Shown here piece after piece: positions 58,089 to 64,000 of a stretch of DNA of 64,000 bases (position 1 is its first letter; every line of letters starts with the position of its first letter). This stretch comes from Mizugakiibacter sediminis (GTDB taxonomy: Bacteria > Pseudomonadota > Gammaproteobacteria > Xanthomonadales > Rhodanobacteraceae): contig NZ_DF970238.1 of assembly GCF_000953855.2 (NCBI RefSeq), forward strand, positions 17,657 to 81,656, written 5' to 3'. A model generated the notes under the pieces. The model had not been told where the DNA came from, searched no databases, and saw nothing but the letters and a program-made list of their open reading frames with translations. A program made the translations under genes and the position numbers.

Positions 58089-58526
58089 CTAAAATGGAAT
58101 GTCGTCGTCAAAATCGGCGAGCGGATCGCTCACCGGGTTCTCGAGGCCGCGCACCGGCGGGTACTTGCTCGCCTCGTGGTGCTCGACCATCGCCTCGCTG
58201 TAGCGGGTGACGATGGCGTCGATCACGGCGAGCGCCTCGGCTTCCGAGTAGGCGCCCAAGGGCTTGTCGAAACCGATGTGGCCGGCCGCCGCGCCGAAGG
58301 CCTTGAGGCAGGCGCGCCGCGCGCCCTGTTCAATGTCAGACACGCTCATCGCCAGCCCTCCCTTGCGGCCGTCCCGCCAGTTGCCGTACATCGCGGCGAA
58401 CGCGTCCTGGCAACGGCGCGAGCAAAACACCCAGTCCATCGGATAGCGTCGCGGATCGGCCGCCTCGTAGCGGCCGTCCGTGAAGCCGTACCCGCGCGCC
58501 TGTCGCTTGCAGATCCAGCACTTCAT
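58089..58526 (-). CDS. Zinc-ribbon early protein (DUF6511-like)
   Basis: A 145-residue protein from the ATG at 58526 (MKCWICKRQARGYGFTDGRY). CWIC at 3-6 and FCSRRC at about 34-39 form a TRASH/zinc-ribbon-like CxxC...CxxxC site. The rest is helical and acidic, ending DPLADFDDDIPF. The acidic Phe-ended tail resembles SSB-type protein-interaction tips. Function unknown; name tentative. Confidence 0.65.
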   Translation of the reverse strand: MKCWICKRQARGYGFTDGRYEAADPRRYPMDWVFCSRRCQDAFAAMYGNWRDGRKGGLAMSVSDIEQGARRACLKAFGAAAGHIGFDKPLGAYSEAEALAVIDAIVTRYSEAMVEHHEASKYPPVRGLENPVSDPLADFDDDIPF

Positions 58527-58543
58527 CCACGTCGTCTCCTCCC

Positions 58544-59152
58544 TCACTGCGCCCAGGCGGGCTTGCCGGTGACGGGCGCGGCGCGGTGCTGGGCCGCAGG
58601 CGCGGGACGTGCGGCCGTGCCCGCTGCCGGCTGGGACGACCGGCTCGCTTGCCCCATCGCCTGCGCGTACTCGGGCGTGCCCGGCTCGACCGCGAGCTTG
58701 ACCACATTGCGCAGCTCGCCCTTGGCGTCCTTCTCGACGTCGATGCGGCCGACGAATTCGAGGCCGTCGAGCTCGTGGAGACCCTGGATGCGACGGGCGG
58801 CCGTCGCCTGCGGGCTCATGTCCTGCGGGTGGACGTTGCGCGCCGAATTGAGCGCAGCGCGGACGAAGCTGCGGCCCATCTGACCCCAGGTCGGCCCCTT
58901 GGGGCTGTAGAGGCCGACGTTGCTCCACAGTTTGCGTTTCGCGTACTCGCCCTCCAGCACGACGAACTCGCAGGCGAGATAGACCGAGCCGGTGTCGAAG
59001 CTCTGGGTGGCGTAACCTCCGGTCCAGCCTTGGCTTGGGTCGTCGTAGCCGCCCGGCTTGATGGTCATGCGCAAGCGGGCGACGGTGCCCTTGGGGATGA
59101 GGTCGAAGTCGTGCTGCTGTTCGGCGTCGTTGAAATCGTTCCAGGTGGTCAT
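58544..59152 (-). CDS. ssDNA-binding-like recombination partner protein
   Basis: A 202-residue protein (MTTWNDFNDAEQQHDFDLIP, then KGTVARLRMTIKPGGYDDPS and VYLACEFVVLEGEYAKRKLW), the DUF669-like beta-rich form common beside Sak/Sak4 ATPases. A flexible Ala/Pro tail (SSQPAAGTAARPAPAAQHRA) fits an SSB-like architecture. It lies just after the Sak4-like gene. The role is inferred. Confidence 0.7.
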   Translation of the reverse strand: MTTWNDFNDAEQQHDFDLIPKGTVARLRMTIKPGGYDDPSQGWTGGYATQSFDTGSVYLACEFVVLEGEYAKRKLWSNVGLYSPKGPTWGQMGRSFVRAALNSARNVHPQDMSPQATAARRIQGLHELDGLEFVGRIDVEKDAKGELRNVVKLAVEPGTPEYAQAMGQASRSSQPAAGTAARPAPAAQHRAAPVTGKPAWAQ

Positions 59153-59165
59153 GGTTTACTCCTGC

Positions 59166-60026
59166 TCAGCATTCGGTGGTTTGAGGGGCGGCGGCCGGGC
59201 GCGTGAAGTCGAGCCGCTCGGGCGCGGGGCGGGCGGGGCCGGCAATCTTCTGCATCAGGCGGCCGAGGTGCGGCTCCTCGATCGCGTCGAGGCGGCCGGA
59301 GCGGTCCTTGGCGGGGAAACCCCACGCGTTCAGCGTGTGGCAGACGAAGGCGCGGTAGCTCGAGCCGTCGTCGGCCTTCAGTTCGGCGAGCGTGATCACC
59401 TCGTCGACGATGCCGGGCAGTTCGAGGCCGGTCTTGGCGCCGTCGATCTGCAACTGCTGGATGCGGCGGTTGTAGTCGTCGAGCTTCTCCTCGAGGATGC
59501 CGACGAACCACACGTTCATGCCGCGCGTGTGCTGCAGGTGGGTGAGCCAGGCGATCATCTCCTGACCCATCAGGCCGTAAGCGCCCCGGCTGTCCGGCTT
59601 GCCGGTTTTCTCCGAGTAGGCCTGCGGCTGGCCCTTGCACCACTGCAGACAAAGCCGGCCGGCGACCGTGATCGAATCGACGAACAGGGTCTGGTACTTG
59701 GCGAGCTGGGTCGGATCACCGTAGCGGGCGCAGACGGCCTCAAAATGCGCCTGGCTGTACGGCTGGTCGTCGCGCAGCGCCGGGTTCGGTCCGCCGATGA
59801 ACACGGCGAAGTCGCGGCACTCGGCCCAGGTGCGCGGCCGGATCGTGTCGCCGGCCCAGCCCTCGACGGCCAGATCGCCGGCCTCCAGATCGAAGAACAG
59901 GGTGGACGCGACATCGAGCGTCCACAGTTGCGAGGTCTTGCCGATGCCTGCCTTGCCGATCAGCACGCCCTTGACGCCGCGCTTCTCGGCCAGTCGCTGG
60001 TCGGCGGTGACGATGGGAAGTGCCAT
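59166..60026 (-). CDS. Sak4-like RecA-fold ATPase
   Basis: A 286-residue protein from the ATG at 60026, which overlaps the BRO stop (TGATG). Walker A is GKAGIGKTS at residues 24-32, preceded by KGVLI; a Walker B strand is QTLFVDSITVAGR, and WFVGILEEKLDDYNRRIQQL follows. This is the AAA_24/Sak4 single-strand annealing ATPase layout. It acts with ssDNA-binding proteins in phage recombination. Confidence 0.85.
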   Translation of the reverse strand: MALPIVTADQRLAEKRGVKGVLIGKAGIGKTSQLWTLDVASTLFFDLEAGDLAVEGWAGDTIRPRTWAECRDFAVFIGGPNPALRDDQPYSQAHFEAVCARYGDPTQLAKYQTLFVDSITVAGRLCLQWCKGQPQAYSEKTGKPDSRGAYGLMGQEMIAWLTHLQHTRGMNVWFVGILEEKLDDYNRRIQQLQIDGAKTGLELPGIVDEVITLAELKADDGSSYRAFVCHTLNAWGFPAKDRSGRLDAIEEPHLGRLMQKIAGPARPAPERLDFTRPAAAPQTTEC

Positions 60027-60784
60027 CACGCCACCTCCTTCAACTGCTCGGCGACCGCTGGATTCCACAGGATCTGGTAGCCGCTGTGCCCGTTGCGCGA
60101 GTACGGCATGGCCTCGGCCCAGGCTTCACCGGCCTTGGTCAGTTCCCATTCGTCGCGGTCGTTGCGGAACTGGAATCCGCTGGACGCCAGCAACTGGTTC
60201 GTGGCCTTGGCCGAGCGGTTCAGCAACTTGCCGAGCTGGGTCGCGTTGAGCGCGCAGACCGGCGCGTTGGCCGACGGCAGCGCGCGGCGCAGCACCTCGG
60301 TGCTGATGCCGGTGTTCTCCTGGATGCAGGTCAGCGTTGCCGCCGCCGCGATGCCCGGCTTGACCCCCGGCACTTTCGCCACGGCCTCGCCGATCAGCAG
60401 GATCGCCGACACGCGGTCGTGCGTCGGAGCAGGCAAGGCCGCCAGTGCGCCGGGAACGGCGTAGCTGCCCGTCTTGCGGATCGCCGGCAAGACCTCGTGC
60501 GTGACCCAGCGCTTGAAGCGCTTGGCCTCTGGCTTGCGGCTGCCCAGCACGAGGCTGTACAAGCCCGGCTCGTTGACGATGGTCATGTCCTGCTCGCCGC
60601 CAGGGGTCGGAATTGAATTCCGCCCCTTTTCGTCATCGTCCAGGCGGGCGACGGCCTTGTGGGTATCGGGCAGATGGAGCGCGGCACACACATCGGCCGC
60701 GACAAACCAGGGATCGCCCTGTGCATCCGTGGTCACACGGATGGGCAAGCCTTCGAAGGCGAATGGGATCAGTTGGGTGTTCAT
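60026..60784 (-). CDS. BRO-family antirepressor
   Basis: A 252-residue protein with a Bro-N domain at about 5-115 (DPWFVAADVCAALHLPDTHK, EPGLYSLVLGSRKPEAKRFK, RWVTHEVLPAIRKTGSY) and a C-terminal winged-helix-like region (TQLGKLLNRSAKATNQLLAS, YQILWNPAVAEQLKE). Phage BRO proteins counteract repressors or regulate early genes. It is in the middle of the early operon. Confidence 0.88.
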   Translation of the reverse strand: MNTQLIPFAFEGLPIRVTTDAQGDPWFVAADVCAALHLPDTHKAVARLDDDEKGRNSIPTPGGEQDMTIVNEPGLYSLVLGSRKPEAKRFKRWVTHEVLPAIRKTGSYAVPGALAALPAPTHDRVSAILLIGEAVAKVPGVKPGIAAAATLTCIQENTGISTEVLRRALPSANAPVCALNATQLGKLLNRSAKATNQLLASSGFQFRNDRDEWELTKAGEAWAEAMPYSRNGHSGYQILWNPAVAEQLKEVA

Positions 60785-60787
60785 GGT

Positions 60788-61267
60788 TCAGTCCTCCGAG
60801 ACCAGGGCCAGCCGGAACGACGGCTTGCCGGAATCCACGGTGCGAGCGGCGGCGAACTGCTGCTGCAAGGCAGGCGGCCAGTTCGTGAAGCGGGATTCGG
60901 AGACGGACAGCTTGATGTCGAGGTAGCCCTCGACCTTCTCGCCCGAAGCCACGATACGCTCGGCGATTTCGGCCAGTTGCTGCTGGTTCCAGCTGACCTT
61001 CTTGGGCAGCTCGAACTTGATGTGCAGCGGGCCATCGCTGATGTGAGCGGTGCCGAAATCGCGGCCGGATTCACGCAGCGCGGCGCGGGCCTGCTCGCCG
61101 TAACACTGCTCCAGCGCGGCATCGAACTTGTTGCGCGCCTTCTTCAGCCAGTCGATGGCCGCATCGAGGTTCTTGTCGATCTCGGCTTTCTGCGCGGGCG
61201 GCAGTGCGGCCAGTTGGCTGACGGACATCGCGGCGATGTCGGCGGGGAAGATGGTGAGTTCGTTCAT
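60788..61267 (-). CDS. Hypothetical early phage protein
   Basis: A 159-residue protein; the ATG at 61267 has GGAG six bases upstream. It is helical at the start (LAALPPAQKAEIDKNLDAAI) and has KFELPKKVSWNQQQLAEIAE followed by VEGYLDIKLSVSESRFTNWP, a pattern I have seen in phage early regions next to BRO genes. No enzymatic motif. Function unknown. Confidence 0.65.
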   Translation of the reverse strand: MNELTIFPADIAAMSVSQLAALPPAQKAEIDKNLDAAIDWLKKARNKFDAALEQCYGEQARAALRESGRDFGTAHISDGPLHIKFELPKKVSWNQQQLAEIAERIVASGEKVEGYLDIKLSVSESRFTNWPPALQQQFAAARTVDSGKPSFRLALVSED

Positions 61268-61277
61268 GGTCATCTCC

Positions 61278-61589
61278 TCACGCCTGCACACGTTCGGACG
61301 TCGAGGCATAGACGTGGCGCTTCTCGTAATCGAGCACGCCGTTCTTGCCATCGAGGGGATAGGCCACCTTCTTCGAGAACTTGTTGAAGACCGGGCCCCG
61401 GCCGAGGCCGCGCCAGCGCGTCAGTGTCTTGGGGGACATGCCCCAGCGTTGGGCGAGTTCGGCTTCGGAGAGGAAGCGCCGCTCGGATAGCGCCGTGGAT
61501 TCAGAAGTTGGCGTCGAACTGAAACCGACGCCGGGTTTGCGGTCCGGTGTGCCACCGACGCCGCCTGACAGTGCCAATTCATAGGCCAT
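61278..61589 (-). CDS. HTH DNA-binding protein
   Basis: A 103-residue protein. After about 35 disordered residues, ERRFLSEAELAQRWGMSPKT then LTRWRGLGRGPVFNKFSKKV is a MerR/AlpA-type winged helix, with YPLDGKNGVLDYEKRHVYAS forming the wing. It is the first gene after the operator pair and could control the early operon. Confidence 0.75.
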   Translation of the reverse strand: MAYELALSGGVGGTPDRKPGVGFSSTPTSESTALSERRFLSEAELAQRWGMSPKTLTRWRGLGRGPVFNKFSKKVAYPLDGKNGVLDYEKRHVYASTSERVQA

Positions 61590-61684
61590 TGCCGTGCTCC
61601 TTTCCCGTTCAGGGATGGGGACGCGACCGGTGGCCAGTCCTGTACTGGCCGTTGACGCCGGTTCACGCCTTCATCGGGGAAGGC

Positions 61685-61722
61685 GCTACATCCGGCGTAG
61701 CAACAGCTACTTTTGGCGTAGC
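61685..61722. promoter_or_regulatory. Tandem operator-like palindromes GCTAC-N7-GTAGC
   Basis: Two inverted repeats, 61685-61701 and 61706-61722, have the same arms (GCTAC/GTAGC), the same 7-bp spacers ending GGC, and centres 21 bp apart, which is two helical turns. They lie in the 160-bp gap between the recombinase-partner gene and the HTH gene. This is the arrangement expected for cooperative binding of a phage repressor or regulator. A further TGGCCAGTCCTGTACTGGCC palindrome lies nearby at about 61630. Confidence 0.65.
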
Positions 61723-61749
61723 GGAAAAATTTTTTGCGCGGCCCCTCCG

Positions 61750-62226
61750 CTACCCGAGGGAGGCGATCAAACGACGTTGCTCATTCCAGTCCAAGGGCAC
61801 CTTGGCCCGCAGGATGGCCTCCAGCGACACCGCCCGGGGCAGCCGTCCTTCGTAGGCGGCCTGGACGATGTCGGGGGCGAGAAGCGCCAGCCGCAGCAGG
61901 TCGTTCACCGTGGAGCGGTGGATGCCTTCGCGCTCGGCGATCTCGGTGCCGCTGGTCACCGTCCCGTTGTCGATCAGTTGCTGCCAGTAGATACCGCGCC
62001 CCAGTGCCTTGAGCAGCGGGCGATCCTGTTCGGGAGTGAGCACCGGCGTCGCGGTGACGGCGACCGGCTGGCTGACGCCCTCCGGTGCGACGATCACCTT
62101 CTTGACGCCCCGTTTCTTGAAATGGAGGGGAACGAAGGTGGTGATGCGCACCCCGCCTCCCTCCAGTGGGTGGCGGCGCTCGTGGGGTTTGCCATCGCTG
62201 ATCAGCTTCTTGGATGAGCGGTTCAT
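61750..62226 (-). CDS. Recombinase-associated HTH protein
   Basis: A 158-residue protein (MNRSSKKLISDGKPHERRHP). A middle helical segment IYWQQLIDNGTVTSGTEIAE leads into an HTH (REGIHRSTVNDLLRLALLAP), like the DNA-binding part of ParB/KorB proteins. Proteins of this type follow large serine recombinases on many prophages. Its start overlaps the recombinase stop (ATGA), so it may be a directionality factor or a regulator. Confidence 0.75.
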   Translation of the reverse strand: MNRSSKKLISDGKPHERRHPLEGGGVRITTFVPLHFKKRGVKKVIVAPEGVSQPVAVTATPVLTPEQDRPLLKALGRGIYWQQLIDNGTVTSGTEIAEREGIHRSTVNDLLRLALLAPDIVQAAYEGRLPRAVSLEAILRAKVPLDWNEQRRLIASLG

Positions 62227-63590
62227 GACAGTGCCTCCAGCTCCAGCATCTCGCCGCCGATGCTGTCAGGACGCAGTTCCCCGGCCAGCTCCCGCCAGCC
62301 GGACTCGCGCCAGACGATGTCGACGCCGTCGGAGAGGAGCTGGACACGCTCGATCAGCAGATTGACCAGACGCACTTGCTCGGCGGGGAACAGTTGTTTC
62401 CAGACCTCGCCGAGACGGCGCATGGCCAGCACGGTGGTCGGTTCGTCGATCTCCGGGTACTGGCTGCGCACGGTGTTCCAGACTCCCTGAATGCTCTCGG
62501 GCGACTGCAGCGCGCCGATCAGCAGGTTCACCACCACTTCCTCGATCTGGTCGGCCGGGATCATGCCGGTGGCGCTGCTGCGGTAGCCGTAGCGGCTGTC
62601 GGCCTTGGGGATGTAGTAGCGGTACTTCTTGCCCGAGGGCTTCTTGCTGTAAGTGATGTGGTACTTGCCGCCGTCGGGGCCGTACATCAGCCCGCGCAGC
62701 AAGGCATCGGTCTTGTGGCGGGTTTGGGTCTTGCCCATCCGCTCGTAGGCATCCTCGGCCAGGATGCCCTGCACCCGATCCCACAGTTGGCGGGTGATGA
62801 TCGGCTCGTGCTGCCCGGCAAACACCGTTCCCTTGTGGCGGATCTCGCCGACGTAGATCGGATTGCGCAGCAGCTTGGAGATGTACTTCTTGTCCATCGG
62901 CGTGCCGTTGCGCACGCGGCCGTCCTTGAGACGGTTGGGCTTGGTGGTCAGGCCTTCGAGGGCGAGTTCGCGGACGACGTCGGTGATCGAGCGCAGCTCG
63001 GTGAAGCGCGTGAAGATCCGCCGGATGATCTCGGCGTCCTTTTCCTCGATGACGAGCTTGCGGTCCTTGATCTCGTAGCCCAGCGGCGTGTAGCCGCCCA
63101 TCCACAAGCCCTTGCGCTTGCTGGCGGCGATCTTGTCGCGGATGCGCTCGCCCGTGACCTCGCGCTCGAACTGGGCGAAGGACAGCAGGATGTTGAGCAT
63201 CAGCCGTCCCATCGAGGTCGTGGTGTTGAATTGCTGGGTGACCGACACGAACGACACCTTGTGGCGCTCGAACACCTCCACCAGCTTGGCGAAGTCGGTC
63301 AGGCTGCGGGTCAGGCGGTCGATCTTGTAGACCACCACGATGTCGATCTGGTCGGCGACGATGTCGGCCAGCAGGCGCTTCAAGGCCGGGCGTTCCATGT
63401 TTCCGCCCGAGTAGCCGCCGTCGTCGTAGTCGTCGCCCACCGGCAGCCAGCCCTCGGCGCGCTGGCTCACGATGTAGGCCTGACCCGCCTCGCGCTGGGC
63501 GTCGAGCGAGTTGAACGACTGATCGAGACGCTCGTCCGTGGACACACGGGTGTAGACGGCGCAGCGTTTCTTGGTGACCACCGCTTTCAT
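62223..63590 (-). CDS. Large serine recombinase (phage integrase)
   Basis: A 455-residue protein from the ATG at 63590, overlapping the DUF2924 stop (ATGA). The catalytic domain shows YTRVSTDE with the nucleophile S17, VVVYKIDRLTRSLTDF and FAQFEREVTGERIRDKI; the recombinase domain follows (PLGYEIKDRKLVIEEKDAEI). In place of the usual CxxC zinc ribbon there is LLRGLMYGPDGGKYHITYSK, so the zinc cysteines are absent. It should integrate the phage at a specific attachment site. A coiled-coil-like C terminus is present (RRLGEVWKQLFPAEQVRLVN). Confidence 0.92.
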   Translation of the reverse strand: MKAVVTKKRCAVYTRVSTDERLDQSFNSLDAQREAGQAYIVSQRAEGWLPVGDDYDDGGYSGGNMERPALKRLLADIVADQIDIVVVYKIDRLTRSLTDFAKLVEVFERHKVSFVSVTQQFNTTTSMGRLMLNILLSFAQFEREVTGERIRDKIAASKRKGLWMGGYTPLGYEIKDRKLVIEEKDAEIIRRIFTRFTELRSITDVVRELALEGLTTKPNRLKDGRVRNGTPMDKKYISKLLRNPIYVGEIRHKGTVFAGQHEPIITRQLWDRVQGILAEDAYERMGKTQTRHKTDALLRGLMYGPDGGKYHITYSKKPSGKKYRYYIPKADSRYGYRSSATGMIPADQIEEVVVNLLIGALQSPESIQGVWNTVRSQYPEIDEPTTVLAMRRLGEVWKQLFPAEQVRLVNLLIERVQLLSDGVDIVWRESGWRELAGELRPDSIGGEMLELEALS

Positions 63591-64000
63591 TTCCCACCCC
63601 GCTTGGTCTTGGTGATGCCGAAGAACAGCGGTCCCGACCATTGGGTGCCGGTGATGTGGCGCGCGACGCCAGACAGGCTTTTGAAGCGGCGGCCTTCATA
63701 TTCGAAGCTGCCGTCGGCCTGCGCGGTCACGCGGTGCTCGCGGTTGTCGAATTCGCGCACCAGCACGGTGCCCGGCACCACCTGGACTTCGACGCCGCGC
63801 TGCGTCTTGATCTTCGATTGCGCTTCGCCGATGCGCGCCATCTGCGTCTGCACCTCGAGCTTGGTGCCCAGCGCTTCCTCCTGGATCTTGTAGGCGAGCC
63901 GACCTTCGACATAGTTCCGGTTGTGGTGCGGCGGGCGGCGCGGGAAATACTTGTCCCAAAGCGCCCACAACTCGCTCATGGGCAGTTTGGGCAGATTGGC
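63587..64000 (-). CDS. DUF2924 domain protein (likely continues past right edge)
   Basis: At least 130 residues from an ATG at 63979. The frame stays open for the remaining seven codons (ANLPKLP), and DUF2924 proteins usually have 15-25 residues before the SELWALWDKYFPRRP motif, so the true start is probably outside. The core reads RLAYKIQEEALGTKLEVQTQ and GVEVQVVPGTVLVREFDNRE then RVTAQADGSFEYEGRRFKSL, the DUF2924 signature. These proteins accompany phage serine recombinases; function unknown. Confidence 0.85.
   Translation of the reverse strand, partial: ANLPKLPMSELWALWDKYFPRRPPHHNRNYVEGRLAYKIQEEALGTKLEVQTQMARIGEAQSKIKTQRGVEVQVVPGTVLVREFDNREHRVTAQADGSFEYEGRRFKSLSGVARHITGTQWSGPLFFGITKTKRGGK

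Larger units (their letters stand above)
26343..64000. mobile_element. Lambda-like tailed prophage (right end beyond window)
   Basis: From the small gene at 26343 to the right edge nearly all genes are phage genes in the expected modular order: lysis, tail, head, packaging, DNA modification, replication, regulation, integration. Head genes are lambda-like (Nu1, GpA, gpW, B, C, D, E). Integration would be by a large serine recombinase rather than a tyrosine integrase. No attachment site can be identified because the right end is missing; the left end must lie between the stop at 26337 and about 26640. No broken structural gene was found, so it may be intact. Confidence 0.9.

Noticed and set aside
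62376-63893. 505-codon plus-strand frame opposite the recombinase
   Set aside because: Antisense shadow; the recombinase on the minus strand has all catalytic motifs.
1-64000. CRISPR array
   Set aside because: No evenly spaced short repeats with unique spacers were seen on reading through the window.

Overview
The window is GC-rich bacterial DNA, probably from a gamma- or betaproteobacterium. A Xanthomonadales-type host is my best guess, from the style of the adhesin and prophage genes only; no rRNA or tRNA is present to confirm it. It has three parts. (1) At the left edge (1-1430) lies ordinary chromosome: the N-terminal part of a YadA-like trimeric autotransporter reading off the edge, and a small remnant of a class I glutamine amidotransferase gene. 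(2) From about 1.5 to 26.3 kb is a mosaic defence island. (3) From about 26.3 kb to the right edge is a nearly complete tailed prophage, still open at the right edge.

The defence island is built of modules separated by copies of one repeat (1495-1761, 7189-7461, truncated copy 12120-12232). Each copy contains the same minus-strand terminator hairpin. Module 1 (1.85-6.66 kb) has three minus-strand genes (a THDCDL-motif protein, a membrane-HTH protein, a TIGR04255 protein) divergent from a large GTPase-like protein whose G3 motif resembles guanylate-binding proteins; a McrC C-terminal remnant follows. Module 2 (7.65-10.85 kb) is a VWA / PP2C phosphatase / Ser-Thr-kinase-OB triad of TerY-P type, in which the kinase is interrupted by a single amber codon. 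An intact IS3-family element (10939-12115, 4-bp target duplication) sits just upstream of it. Module 3 (12.5-26.3 kb) is a co-directional type I restriction-modification operon: WYL regulator with a candidate promoter and operator, DUF262/DUF1524 nuclease, HsdM, a PRTase-like protein, an HsdS that carries an N-terminal NADAR domain, a small protein plus a DUF1828/1829 protein, a HigA-like HTH protein, HsdR, and a COG2958-like protein with a nuclease motif. Most genes overlap by ATGA or TGATG, so they are probably translated as one unit. The NADAR-HsdS fusion beside a PRTase-like gene is the most unusual arrangement in the window.

The prophage reads mostly on the minus strand. From right to left it has DUF2924, a large serine recombinase and an HTH partner; a pair of operator-like palindromes; early genes (HTH, BRO antirepressor, Sak4-like ATPase, ssDNA-binding-like protein, Cas4-like nuclease, sigma-region-4 protein, P4-type primase/helicase, RuvC-like resolvase); two ParB-methyltransferase fusions; three plus-strand accessory genes; then lambda-like packaging and head genes (Nu1, GpA, gpW, portal B, S49 protease C, decoration D, capsid E), tail genes with a canonical -1 frameshift heptamer in the tail chaperones, tape measure, BR0599, J-like tip protein, a glycosyltransferase-like protein, DUF2793, and lysis genes.

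Two small recurrent elements inside the prophage stand out. One is a 28-nt leader (GCTTGGCTT-N7-GAACAGCGCGTT) in front of four small genes on both strands and 22 kb apart. The other is a pair of nearly identical 25-codon ORFs translationally coupled to two unrelated genes. All family calls are made by eye from protein motifs; no database search was run.
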